Shown: piece after piece, positions 49,951 to 57,880 of the stretch | How positions within the stretch are numbered: the first letter of the stretch is position 1 | How the letters are laid out: each line of letters opens with the position of its first letter | Source: an uncultured Clostridia bacterium | Lineage (GTDB): Bacteria > Bacillota > Clostridia > Christensenellales > Borkfalkiaceae | Reading direction: 5' to 3' | Assembly: GCA_934271275.1 (NCBI GenBank) | Contig: CAKQRD010000006.1 | Location: 62,001-126,000, forward strand | DNA length: 64,000 bases | The notes under the pieces: model-generated | What the model was told of the DNA's origin: nothing | The model's input: only the letters and a program-made list of their open reading frames with translations | The model's database searches: none | Translations under genes and position numbers: made by a program

Positions 49951-51252
49951 CTATTTCAAAAAGCCCTTATAGTTTTTCATCATGATTTGCGATTGAAGCG
50001 CCTGATCGAATTCGAGAGCGACGGACACTATAATGAGAAGTCCCGTTGCGCTGAACACGTTGACCAGAGAAGAATCTATCGCTTTAAATATGAGCGAAGG
50101 TATAAGCGCGAGAAGCGCAAGGAATATCGCTCCGAAAAGCGTTATTCTGTTGGACACCCTCTTTAAGAAATCGGTAGTCGGTTTTCCCGGTCTTGTTCCG
50201 GGGATAAAACCGCCGTTAGACTGAATACTCTTGCTTATGTCTTCGGGGTTAAACTGTATCTGATTGTAGAAATATGCGAAGAACAGAATGAACACGCAAA
50301 GAACTACCATATACAAATAACTGCCGCTGCCCATATAAGTGCTCCACCATCTGTAAAAATCAGAGGTTTCGGTGTTAAGACCGAATAAGTTCATAATAAG
50401 GTCGGGGAAAGAAAGAATCGCAAACGCGAAGATGAGCGGCATAACGCCCGCCGCGTTGATTTTGATCGGAATGTGCGTGGACTGACCGCCGTACATTTTT
50501 CTGCCCTTAACCTGTTTTGCGTACTGAACGGGGACCTTTCTTTCCGCGCTGTCTACGTGGACGATCGCGCCGAAAATCACTACCGCCGCGATAATGAAGC
50601 CGATAAGCGACCACGCCGCGCTGCCCGCCGTTTCCGGAACGAACAATTTCTCGATAAGTCCTATAATTGCGTTGCCCGCCGTTGCGAGGATACCCGCAAA
50701 GATGAGAAGCGATATACCGTTAGAAACGCCGTAATCGGTTATTCTCTCGCCGAGCCACATAGTGAACGCCGCGCCCGCGGTATATACCACTACAAGGAAG
50801 ATATAACTCATAGCCTTGCCGAATCCGCTTTCGCCGAATAATTCGCCGAGCTGAATCGAACCGCTGAACGCTACCAGAATACCGATAGCCTGAACTATCG
50901 CGAGAACGAGCGTTAAAATACGGGTATAGGTATTGAGTCTTCTTTTACCTTCTTCGCCCTGCTTACTTAATCTTTCTAGCGCGGGAATACCCACGGTAAG
51001 CAACTGAATGATAATGGACGCGTTGATGTACGGTCCGATACCCATAGCGAAGAGTGTGCCTTGTCCCAACGCGCCGCCGGACACCGCGCTCATGATTTGA
51101 AGGAAAGTGTAATTCTGCAATCCGTCGAATACGTGAACGCCGGGGACGGGGATATAACAACCGAGTCTGTACACGAATAAGAGAGCTATGGTGATAAGAA
51201 TTTTGTTTCTTATTTCCTTAATCTTAAACGCGTTTACTATTGTCTGCCACAT
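49951..51252 (-). CDS. secY: Protein translocase subunit SecY
   Basis: A 433-residue, ten-helix channel of the Sec translocon. Landmarks: YIPVPGVHV in the first loop, GIGPYINASIIIQLL, KQGEEGKRRLNTYTRI, and the cytoplasmic loops KQVKGRKMYGGQSTHIPIK and GFIPGTRPGKPT that contact SecA or the ribosome. It lies between rplO and adk, as usual. Its export partners secD and secF are at 30-32 kb. Confidence 0.98.
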   Translation of the reverse strand: MWQTIVNAFKIKEIRNKILITIALLFVYRLGCYIPVPGVHVFDGLQNYTFLQIMSAVSGGALGQGTLFAMGIGPYINASIIIQLLTVGIPALERLSKQGEEGKRRLNTYTRILTLVLAIVQAIGILVAFSGSIQLGELFGESGFGKAMSYIFLVVVYTAGAAFTMWLGERITDYGVSNGISLLIFAGILATAGNAIIGLIEKLFVPETAGSAAWSLIGFIIAAVVIFGAIVHVDSAERKVPVQYAKQVKGRKMYGGQSTHIPIKINAAGVMPLIFAFAILSFPDLIMNLFGLNTETSDFYRWWSTYMGSGSYLYMVVLCVFILFFAYFYNQIQFNPEDISKSIQSNGGFIPGTRPGKPTTDFLKRVSNRITLFGAIFLALLALIPSLIFKAIDSSLVNVFSATGLLIIVSVALEFDQALQSQIMMKNYKGFLK

Positions 51253-51272
51253 TTTGCCCTCCTTAATCGGGG

Positions 51273-51719
51273 TTAAATTTGTTCAGCCGTGCCGCCCGCT
51301 TTTTCGATAGCTTCTTTTGCGGAAGCGGAAAAAGCGTTTGCTTTTACGGTGATAGCCTTGGTAAGACTGCCGTTGCCCAGCACTTTAAGACCTACGCTGT
51401 CTTTAACTATTTTGATAAGTCCTTTTTCGTTGAGAGCGTTCACGTCTACTACCGCGCCCGCCTCGAAATTTTCAAGAACGGAAAGATTGACTATGCTGTA
51501 AACCTTTCTGAAATGATTATTGAAACCGCGCTTCGGAATACGTCTGACCAAAGGCATCTGACCGCCTTCGAATCCGGGACGAACGCCGCCGCCGCTTCTT
51601 GCCCATTGACCTTTGTGACCTTTACCGCTGGTTTTGCCGAGTCCCGAACCGATGCCGCGACCGAGCCTTTTTGCGGGGGTTACCGCGCCCTCTGCGGGGC
51701 TTAAATTTCCTAATCTCAT
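51273..51719 (-). CDS. rplO: 50S ribosomal protein L15
   Basis: A 148-residue protein. The glycine-rich N-terminus (KRLGRGIGSGLGKTSGKGHK, then SGGGVRPGFEGGQMPLVRRI) threads into the 23S core; the C-terminal globular part ends FSASAKEAIEKAGG. Typical length. Located between rpmD (27-nt gap) and secY (20-nt gap). Confidence 0.98.
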   Translation of the reverse strand: MRLGNLSPAEGAVTPAKRLGRGIGSGLGKTSGKGHKGQWARSGGGVRPGFEGGQMPLVRRIPKRGFNNHFRKVYSIVNLSVLENFEAGAVVDVNALNEKGLIKIVKDSVGLKVLGNGSLTKAITVKANAFSASAKEAIEKAGGTAEQI

Positions 51720-51746
51720 TGTTAATACTCCTTAAACGGTCGATCG

Positions 51747-51950
51747 TTAAACTTTTTCGGTTTTAACGAGGTATTTAACCTTGTCTATCATACCGAGTAT
51801 AGCGGGATTTTCCTGATGAATCCTGAAAGAATTGATTTTGGTAAGTCCCAAAGCCTCTACGATTTTCTTGTGTTGCGGTAAAATCGCTATCGTGCTTTTC
51901 ACGAGAGTAACTTTAATCTTACCCGTTTCGGTCTTTTTTGCCTTTGCCAT
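51747..51950 (-). CDS. rpmD: 50S ribosomal protein L30
   Basis: A 67-residue bacterial short L30: KIKVTLVKSTIAILPQHKKI, then VEALGLTKINSFRIHQENPA. A slightly extended N-terminus (MAKAKKTET) precedes the core. Located between rpsE and rplO with a strong upstream GGAGGT. Confidence 0.97.
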   Translation of the reverse strand: MAKAKKTETGKIKVTLVKSTIAILPQHKKIVEALGLTKINSFRIHQENPAILGMIDKVKYLVKTEKV

Positions 51951-51964
51951 TAAAGTTTACCTCC

Positions 51965-52486
51965 TTAACCGTTGATTTCTTCTACGGTTTTTCCGCGAAT
52001 AGCCGCGACTTCTTCCGCAGATCTCAAAGCTTTAAGCCCTTCGATAGCCGCTTTTACGCAGTTGATGGGATTGTTTGTGCCGTGAGATTTCGTTCTTATG
52101 TTGGTAATTCCGACCGCTTCCATAACCGCACGAACCGGACCGCCTGCGATAACGCCGGTACCTTCCGCAGCGGGGAGCATCAAAACCGCGCCTCTGCCGA
52201 ATTTGCCGAGGACTTCGTGAGGAATGCTCGTTCCGAGAAGGGATACGGGTACCATGTTCTTCTTCGCTCTCGCGGTAGCCTTGTCGATAGCTTCGGGAAC
52301 TTCCGTGGATTTTCCCATAGCGCAGCCGACTTTGCCCGCACCGTCGCCTACCACGACGAACGCCGCGAATCTCATGTTTCTGCCGCCTTTAACGACCTTG
52401 GTAACACGGTTGATAGCAATGGTTTTTTTGATTAAACCGTCGTTTTCTTCCGCTCTTTTAGCGGGTCTGTTGTTATCTCTTGCCAT
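51965..52486 (-). CDS. rpsE: 30S ribosomal protein S5
   Basis: A 173-residue protein for decoding fidelity. Motifs: INRVTKVVKGGRNMRFAAFV (double-stranded RNA-binding fold), VGDGAGKVGCAMGKSTEVPE, GRGAVLMLPAAEGTGVIAGG and IRTKSHGTNNPINCVKAAIE. Order rplR-rpsE-rpmD is standard. Confidence 0.98.
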   Translation of the reverse strand: MARDNNRPAKRAEENDGLIKKTIAINRVTKVVKGGRNMRFAAFVVVGDGAGKVGCAMGKSTEVPEAIDKATARAKKNMVPVSLLGTSIPHEVLGKFGRGAVLMLPAAEGTGVIAGGPVRAVMEAVGITNIRTKSHGTNNPINCVKAAIEGLKALRSAEEVAAIRGKTVEEING

Positions 52487-52510
52487 AATGCTGATTTTCT
52501 CCTTGATTTA

Positions 52511-52879
52511 TTAGAATTGAAGACCGCCCTTTCTCGCACCGTCGGCAAGGTTAGCAACCCTGCCCGTGTAAAGATATCCGCCTCTGTCAAAAACCACGGC
52601 TTCTATCTTTTTGGCTTTTGCCTTCTTCGCAAGAAGTTCGCCTACAGCGAACGCCTGCGCCTTCTTGTCTTTGCCCGCAAGGGTATCTCTTATATCCTTA
52701 TCGAGCGTAGACGCCGTAACCAAGGTGTTTCCCTTAACGTCGTCTATAATCTGCGCGTAAATATGGTTCAACGTTCTGTAAACCGAAAGTCTGGGGGTTT
52801 CGGCTGTGCCTTTCACCTTTGCCCTGACTCTTTTATGTCTTTTTAATCTGTCCTGATTTTTATTGATTTTGCTAATCAT
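52511..52879 (-). CDS. rplR: 50S ribosomal protein L18
   Basis: A 122-residue 5S rRNA-binding protein: KRHKRVRAKVKGTAETPRLS at the basic N-terminus, SVYRTLNHIYAQIIDDVKG, and FDRGGYLYTGRVANLADGAR near the end. AGGAG precedes the ATG. An unusually long 163-nt gap separates it from rplF. Confidence 0.98.
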   Translation of the reverse strand: MISKINKNQDRLKRHKRVRAKVKGTAETPRLSVYRTLNHIYAQIIDDVKGNTLVTASTLDKDIRDTLAGKDKKAQAFAVGELLAKKAKAKKIEAVVFDRGGYLYTGRVANLADGARKGGLQF

Positions 52880-53042
52880 TTTAAATTCTCCTGTTAATCG
52901 CTTTTCGCGCCCCGCAAGATTTTTTCGCTTCGGTCACGCAAGCCGCGCAACCGAAAACTTTAATCTTACGTTCTTACCGAAAGGCGCACTCGGCCGACGC
53001 GTCGAACAGAACGCGCCGACTAAAAGCCCTTTAATGTTTTTA
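52880..53042 (-). other. Structured 163-nt gap between rplF and rplR
   Basis: No gene. Nearly all other junctions in this part of the operon are 10-20 nt. A TTCGGT/ACCGAA hairpin (52929-52955) and a GC-rich palindromic stretch around 52993-53020 (CGACGCGTCG) are visible. No T-run follows. It could be a processing or ribosomal-protein binding site. Confidence 0.45.
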
Positions 53043-53588
53043 TTAACCTTTACCGCCCGCGGCTTTACCGACCTTACGCTCGATAACTTCGTCGCTGTAA
53101 CGGATACCGTATCCGTGATAAGGTTCGGGTTCTCTGATGCCTCTGACCATCGCCGCGAACTGACCGACCTTTTCCTTGCTGATGCCGGAAACGGTGATTT
53201 CGGTTGCGGAGGGGCAATCGAGGGTGATACCGTCTATCTCTTCAACGTCTACGGGGTGCGAAAATCCAACGTTAAGAACGATTTTCTTGCCCTGTTTTGC
53301 GACCTTCCAACCGACGCCGTTTACGATAAGAGACTTTTTATAACCTTCCGTCACGCCTTTTACCATATTCATGGTAAGCGCGCGATATAAACCGTGCTTC
53401 GCTTTAACGTCGCCATCGTTGTTCGCTCTCGTGAAGTGAACCACGTTACCCTCGATGTGAGGAGTGATAACGGGATCGTAGTTCTGCGAAAGCGTGCCTT
53501 TCGGACCTTTAACGGTTATTACGTTGTCTTTCGCTTCGACGGTTACGCCTGCGGGCAACGTGATAATTTCATTACCTATTCTTGACAT
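53043..53588 (-). CDS. rplF: 50S ribosomal protein L6
   Basis: A 181-residue protein of the factor-binding region: MSRIGNEIITLPAGVTVEAK, VKGPKGTLSQNYDPVITPHI and the C-terminal repeat PEPYHGYGIRYSDEVIERK. Located 10 nt after rpsH. Typical length. Confidence 0.98.
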   Translation of the reverse strand: MSRIGNEIITLPAGVTVEAKDNVITVKGPKGTLSQNYDPVITPHIEGNVVHFTRANNDGDVKAKHGLYRALTMNMVKGVTEGYKKSLIVNGVGWKVAKQGKKIVLNVGFSHPVDVEEIDGITLDCPSATEITVSGISKEKVGQFAAMVRGIREPEPYHGYGIRYSDEVIERKVGKAAGGKG

Positions 53589-53598
53589 TTTAAGCCTC

Positions 53599-53985
53599 CT
53601 ACCAAACGTAGGCGAGTACTTCGCCGCCCTGATGCAATTTCTTTGCTTCTTTGCCGGTCATAATGCCCTTGGAGGTGGAAAGAATAGCGATTCCGAGACC
53701 GCCGAGTACCTGCGGAACTTCGTCCGTTCCGACGTATACGCGGAGACCCGGTTTACTTACTCTTTTAAGCCCCGAGATGACCTTATTGTTGCCGTCGTAT
53801 TTGAGGGTGATTTTAATCGTTCCCTGAACGCCGTCTATAACCTCGACGTTCTCGACGTAACCTTCGTTAAGAAGAATGTTAGCAATAGCTTTTTTAGTGT
53901 TAGACGCGGGAATTTCCACGGTCTCGTGCTTTGCGGCGAGCGCGTTTCTGATTCTCGTGAGCATATCTGCAATAACGTCTGTCAT
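53599..53985 (-). CDS. rpsH: 30S ribosomal protein S8
   Basis: A 128-residue 16S-binding protein: TDVIADMLTRIRNALAAKHE at the start and the family signature GGLGIAILSTSKGIMTGKEA near the end. In E. coli S8 represses the spc operon at the rplE site; no such site was identified here. Located between rpsN and rplF. Confidence 0.98.
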   Translation of the reverse strand: MTDVIADMLTRIRNALAAKHETVEIPASNTKKAIANILLNEGYVENVEVIDGVQGTIKITLKYDGNNKVISGLKRVSKPGLRVYVGTDEVPQVLGGLGIAILSTSKGIMTGKEAKKLHQGGEVLAYVW

Positions 53986-54001
53986 TTTTCTCTGTCCTCC
54001 T

Positions 54002-54187
54002 TTACCAACTTGCCTTCTTCACGCCGGGAATCTGACCTTTATAGGCAAGGTTCCTGAAACAGATACGGCAGATTCCGTATTTACGGATAACCGCGTGCGG
54101 ACGACCGCAGATGCTGCATCTCGTGTATGCTCTGGTGGAAAATTTAGCAGGCTTCTGCTGCTTATTTATCATAGACTTTTTAGCCAT
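54002..54187 (-). CDS. rpsN: 30S ribosomal protein S14, zinc type
   Basis: A 61-residue S14 of the zinc-binding class: MAKKSMINKQQKPAKFSTRA, then CSICGRPH and CRICFRN giving the C-x2-C...C-x2-C site. The ending KGQIPGVKKASW is typical. The frame is open upstream, but AGGAGT fits the ATG at 54187. Located between rplE and rpsH. Confidence 0.97.
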   Translation of the reverse strand: MAKKSMINKQQKPAKFSTRAYTRCSICGRPHAVIRKYGICRICFRNLAYKGQIPGVKKASW

Positions 54188-54201
54188 AACGTAACTCCTT
54201 C

Positions 54202-54795
54202 TTACTTGTTCGCGAAGGGCATTCCGAGCATTGCAAGCAATTCTCTCGCCTCTTCGTCGGTATTCGCGGTCGTGGTGAAACAAATATCGAAGCCCCTGAT
54301 TTTCTCTACCTGATCGTAAGAAATTTCGGGGAAGATGAGCTGTTCTTTAACGCCCATCGAGTAGTTGCCTCTGCCGTCGAACGACTTGGTGGATACGCCG
54401 CGGAAGTCTCTTACTCTAGGAAGAGCTATCGAGATGAACTTATCGAAGAACTCGTACATTCTCGTTCCTCTTAAAGTTACTTTCATACCGACGTTCATAC
54501 CTTCTCTTATCTTGAAGTTCGCGACCGATTTTCTCGCGGTGGTAAGGATAGGCTTCTGTCCCGCTATCTGTTTAAGCTCTTCCTGAGCGAGCTGAACGCT
54601 TTTGCCGTTGTCCTTAACGTCGCCGAGACCGGAGTTGATCGTTATTTTAACGAGCTTCGGAGCCTGATTAACGTTTTTATAGTTAAACTTTTTAACCAAA
54701 GCGGGAACGACGGTTTGGTCGTACAAAACTTTGATTCTGTTGGGAGTTTTCTCGGTTGCAGCTGCCTTAGCAACCTGAGCTTTCTTTTCTGCCAT
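54202..54795 (-). CDS. rplE: 50S ribosomal protein L5
   Basis: A 197-residue 5S-binding protein: KKFNYKNVNQAPKLVKITIN, GQKPILTTARKSVANFKIRE, GMNVGMKVTLRGTRMYEFFD and DGRGNYSMGVKEQLIFPEI. About 18 extra N-terminal residues (AEKKAQVAKAAATEKTPN) precede the usual start; no internal start with a ribosome binding site was seen. Confidence 0.98.
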   Translation of the reverse strand: MAEKKAQVAKAAATEKTPNRIKVLYDQTVVPALVKKFNYKNVNQAPKLVKITINSGLGDVKDNGKSVQLAQEELKQIAGQKPILTTARKSVANFKIREGMNVGMKVTLRGTRMYEFFDKFISIALPRVRDFRGVSTKSFDGRGNYSMGVKEQLIFPEISYDQVEKIRGFDICFTTTANTDEEARELLAMLGMPFANK

Positions 54796-54812
54796 TTAAG
54801 TTTACCTCCGCC

Positions 54813-55208
54813 TTACTCGGCGCTCGCGGTCTTTTCCGCGTTTTCTTTTTTGGTCTTTCTCTTGGTAGCGGGTTTCTTTGCTTCCTTAACCTCTTTCTTG
54901 GCGTCTAAGCTCGCGCCGCATTTTTTGCAGACTCTCACTTTTTTGTCGCCTTCGACCTTGTAGGAAACTCTGGTCGCTTTGTTGCAAGCGGGGCAAACTA
55001 CCAAAACGTTGGAAGCGTCGATAGGACCGGACTGACTCTGAATGGAGCTGACCTCCTGCGCGCTTCTCGCTTTTTTGTGCTTTTTCTGAACGTTTATACC
55101 GTCTACGACTACCTTGTTATCTTTGGGGAGCGCGACGAGAACCTTCGCGGTTTTGCCTGCGTCTTTACCCGTGAGAACGAGAACCGTATCGTTAGCTTTA
55201 ACTTTCAT
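54813..55208 (-). CDS. rplX: 50S ribosomal protein L24 with charged C-terminal tail
   Basis: A 131-residue assembly-initiator protein. The KOW domain starts it (KVKANDTVLVLTGKDAGKTA); VVCPACNKATRVSYKVEGDK and VCKKCG give a Cys4 pattern. About 28 C-terminal residues (KEVKEAKKPATKRKTKKENA...) form a Lys/Glu/Ala tail beyond the usual 102-110 residues. Confidence 0.97.
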   Translation of the reverse strand: MKVKANDTVLVLTGKDAGKTAKVLVALPKDNKVVVDGINVQKKHKKARSAQEVSSIQSQSGPIDASNVLVVCPACNKATRVSYKVEGDKKVRVCKKCGASLDAKKEVKEAKKPATKRKTKKENAEKTASAE

Positions 55209-55219
55209 TTCTATTCTCC

Positions 55220-55588
55220 TTATAACACTTCGGGCGCGAGCGAGATTATACGCATATAATCTTTATCGCGAAGCTCTCTTGCGATCGGTCCAAAGATACG
55301 AGTGCCTCTCGGCTGTTTCTGCGCGTCGATGATAACCGCCGCGTTCTCGTCGAATCTGACGTACGTTCCGTCGTTTCTTCTTACGCCGCTGGTGGAACGA
55401 ACGATAACCGCTTTAACCACCTCGCCTTTTTTAACCGTGCCGCCGGGGGTAGCGGTTTTAACGCTCGCTACGATGACGTCGCCGATATTGCCCGTTCTGC
55501 GGAAAGATCCGCCCAGCACTTTAATACACATCAATTCTTTCGCACCGGAGTTGTCCGCCGCTTTTAATCTCGTAAAAGGTTGTATCAT
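55220..55588 (-). CDS. rplN: 50S ribosomal protein L14
   Basis: A 122-residue protein: MIQPFTRLKAADNSGAKELM, CIKVLGGSFRRTGNIGDVIV, RFDENAAVIIDAQKQPRGTR and IFGPIARELRDKDYMRIISL. Exactly the common length. Located between rpsQ and rplX. Confidence 0.99.
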   Translation of the reverse strand: MIQPFTRLKAADNSGAKELMCIKVLGGSFRRTGNIGDVIVASVKTATPGGTVKKGEVVKAVIVRSTSGVRRNDGTYVRFDENAAVIIDAQKQPRGTRIFGPIARELRDKDYMRIISLAPEVL

Positions 55589-55600
55589 TTAAGTGCCTCC

Positions 55601-55855
55601 TTATTTCGCCTTCTCGACGATTTCCGCGACTCTCCAGTTTTTGTCCTTGGAAAGCTTTCTGGTTTCGACTATGCGAACCTTATCGCCGACGCCGCACGCG
55701 TTGAGTTCGTCGTGCGCTTTGAACTTGTGAGTTTTCTTAACAGTTTTCTTATACAAGGGGTGTTTATATCTTTCTTCGATAGCAACGACCACGGTCTTGT
55801 CCATCTTATCGGATACGACTATACCCACTCTTTCTTTTCTTAAATTTCTTTCCAT
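55601..55855 (-). CDS. rpsQ: 30S ribosomal protein S17
   Basis: An 84-residue OB-fold 16S-binding protein: RKERVGIVVSDKMDKTVVVA, then RYKHPLYKKTVKKTHKFKAH and GDKVRIVETRKLSKDKNWRV. Typical length. Located between rpmC and rplN. Confidence 0.98.
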   Translation of the reverse strand: MERNLRKERVGIVVSDKMDKTVVVAIEERYKHPLYKKTVKKTHKFKAHDELNACGVGDKVRIVETRKLSKDKNWRVAEIVEKAK

Positions 55856-55868
55856 AATCTAATCGCTC

Positions 55869-56066
55869 CTATTTTGCGCCGAGTTCTCTCTGCCTTAAAA
55901 TCGTCTTAACCTTCGCAATGTCTTTTCTGCAAGTGTTTAAAGACGCGGAGTTTTCAAGCTGTCCTACTGCGTGACGGAAACGAAGATTAAATAGTTCCTC
56001 GGAAAGTTCTTTAAGCTTGGTGTTGAGTTCTTCAACCGTCATTTCGTGAAGTTCTTTCGTTTTCAT
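55869..56066 (-). CDS. rpmC: 50S ribosomal protein L29
   Basis: A 65-residue two-helix protein at the exit tunnel: ELHEMTVEELNTKLKELSEE, LFNLRFRHAVGQLENSASLN and KDIAKVKTILRQRE. Its start overlaps the rplP stop by one base, so it is translationally coupled. Confidence 0.98.
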   Translation of the reverse strand: MKTKELHEMTVEELNTKLKELSEELFNLRFRHAVGQLENSASLNTCRKDIAKVKTILRQRELGAK

Positions 56067-56509
56067 TAACCTTCACCGCCTTCCTCTTTAATTTCTTCCG
56101 CTACCGTCTTTTTAACGAATTTCGTTTTTACGGGGAGCTTATGTCCCGCAAGACGCATAGCCTCTTTTGCCTGTTCTTCGGTGATGCCGCCCATCTCGAA
56201 CAAAACTCTGCCCGGTTTAACGACCGCTACCCAGAACTCTACCGAACCTTTACCGGAACCCATACGGCTGTCCGCAGGTTTTTTGGTTACAGGCTTGTGG
56301 GGGAATATGTCTATCCATACCTTACCGCCACGTTTAACGAATCTCGTCATAGCGACACGCGCCGCTTCTATCTGGTTGGATTTGATCCAGCCGGGTTCGG
56401 TCGCTACCAAGCCGTACTCGCCGTAAGCTATCTTATTGCCTTTGGTACACTTACCGGTCATTCTGCCGCGGTGTACTCTTCTTCTCTTAACACGTTTTGG
56501 CATTAACAT
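56066..56509 (-). CDS. rplP: 50S ribosomal protein L16
   Basis: A 147-residue protein near the A site: MLMPKRVKRRRVHRGRMTGK, GEYGLVATEPGWIKSNQIEA, RVAMTRFVKRGGKVWIDIFP and MGSGKGSVEFWVAVVKPGRV. An upstream in-frame extension exists, but AAGGAGG with 12-nt spacing and the family N-terminus MLMPKR select the ATG at 56509. Confidence 0.98.
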   Translation of the reverse strand: MLMPKRVKRRRVHRGRMTGKCTKGNKIAYGEYGLVATEPGWIKSNQIEAARVAMTRFVKRGGKVWIDIFPHKPVTKKPADSRMGSGKGSVEFWVAVVKPGRVLFEMGGITEEQAKEAMRLAGHKLPVKTKFVKKTVAEEIKEEGGEG

Positions 56510-56511
56510 AA

Positions 56512-57180
56512 TTAATTCTCGCCTCCTTGAACGGTTTTCTTCTTGGCGGAACCGATTACCTCGCCCTTGTAAATCCAGCATTTAACGCCGATTACGCCGA
56601 AGGTGGTGTGAGCTTCCGCAAAGCCGTAGTCTATGTCCGCTCTCAAAGTCTGAAGCGGAATGGAGCCTTCGTGATACTGCTCCGAGCCTGCTATTTCTCT
56701 GCCGTCAAGTCTTCCGCTTACGCAAACCTTAACGCCTTTGATACCGCTTCTCGTGCATCTCTGAATCGCCTGCTTCATAGCGCGTCTGAAAGTTACGCGC
56801 TTTTCGAGCTGGGAAGCGATGCCTTCCGCAACGAGCTGTGCGTCCGCGTCGGGTTTCTTTACTTCGGAGATGTTTACGGAAATCTGTTTACCCTTGCAGA
56901 TTTTCGCAACGGTCTTTTTGATGTTTTCGATTTCCGCGCCCTGTTTGCCGATAAGCACGCCGGGGCGAGCGGTGTAAATGGTGATTATAATCTTGCTTGC
57001 GACCTTTTCGATAGCGATCTTGGAGATTGCAGCCTGATAATACTTTTTCTTTAACGCGGTCCTTATCTCGTTGTCTTCCTTAACGTTCGCCGCAACGTCT
57101 TTCTTATCGACGAACCACTGGGAATCCCAATCTTTAATAATACCGACTCTTAATCCGTGCGGGTTAACTTTCTGTCCCAT
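56512..57180 (-). CDS. rpsC: 30S ribosomal protein S3
   Basis: A 222-residue protein at the mRNA entry site: MGQKVNPHGLRVGIIKDWDS, a KH domain (IYTARPGVLIGKQGAEIENI), and the C-terminal domain RRAMKQAIQRCTRSGIKGVK, then CVSGRLDGREIAGSEQYHEG. Located 10 nt after rplV. Confidence 0.98.
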   Translation of the reverse strand: MGQKVNPHGLRVGIIKDWDSQWFVDKKDVAANVKEDNEIRTALKKKYYQAAISKIAIEKVASKIIITIYTARPGVLIGKQGAEIENIKKTVAKICKGKQISVNISEVKKPDADAQLVAEGIASQLEKRVTFRRAMKQAIQRCTRSGIKGVKVCVSGRLDGREIAGSEQYHEGSIPLQTLRADIDYGFAEAHTTFGVIGVKCWIYKGEVIGSAKKKTVQGGEN

Positions 57181-57190
57181 ACTCTGCCTC

Positions 57191-57577
57191 CTATGCCTTC
57201 GCGTCCAGCACGATAGTGATGTGGCTGGTGCGCTTCAAAATTCTGAACGCTCTTCCCTGCGCTCTGGGCATAACCCTTTTAAGCGTGGGACCCTGATCTG
57301 CGTAACAAGCCGCGACGTAGAGATCGTCTCTGTTCATATTGTTGTTGTTTTCGGCGTTAGCCGCAGCGGACATAAGTACCTTTTTAATCGGTTCGGACGC
57401 GGACTTGGGGGTGTTGTCGAGGATAGCCGCAGCTTCTCTCACGCTCTTGCCCCTGATAACGTCAAGCACGATTCTCACTTTATAAGGAGAAATTCTGACG
57501 TGCTTTGCGACCGCTCTCGGACGTCTGTCTTTATTCTCCGCGATTCTCGCGGTTTTTTCTCTTAAATTCTTAGCCAT
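57191..57577 (-). CDS. rplV: 50S ribosomal protein L22
   Basis: A 128-residue protein lining the exit tunnel: AVAKHVRISPYKVRIVLDVI, RGKSVREAAAILDNTPKSAS and the loop to TLKRVMPRAQGRAFRILKRT, the tunnel hairpin. About 15 N-terminal residues exceed the E. coli form. Confidence 0.98.
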   Translation of the reverse strand: MAKNLREKTARIAENKDRRPRAVAKHVRISPYKVRIVLDVIRGKSVREAAAILDNTPKSASEPIKKVLMSAAANAENNNNMNRDDLYVAACYADQGPTLKRVMPRAQGRAFRILKRTSHITIVLDAKA

Positions 57578-57588
57578 CTTGAAATCTC

Positions 57589-57870
57589 CTATCTCGCACC
57601 CGTGGATTTTTCCGAACCGGCGTGTCCCTTAAACGTTCTCGTGGGAGCGAACTCGCCGAGCTTGCAACCTACCATATCTTCGGTACAATATACGGGAACG
57701 TGTTTTCTGCCGTCGTAAACCGCTATCGTATGACCTACGAACTGCGGGAATATCGTGGACGATCTCGACCAGGTTTTTAAAACCTTCTTTTCGTTTTTCT
57801 CGTTTAATTCTTCCACTCTTTTCAAGAGTTTAGGTTCTACGTAAGGACCTTTTTTAACGCTTCTTGACAT
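57589..57870 (-). CDS. rpsS: 30S ribosomal protein S19
   Basis: A 93-residue head protein: MSRSVKKGPYVEPKLLKRVE, TWSRSSTIFPQFVGHTIAVY, DGRKHVPVYCTEDMVGCKLG and EFAPTRTFKGHAG. Located between rplB and rplV. Confidence 0.99.
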   Translation of the reverse strand: MSRSVKKGPYVEPKLLKRVEELNEKNEKKVLKTWSRSSTIFPQFVGHTIAVYDGRKHVPVYCTEDMVGCKLGEFAPTRTFKGHAGSEKSTGAR

Positions 57871-57880
57871 ACCGTTCTCC

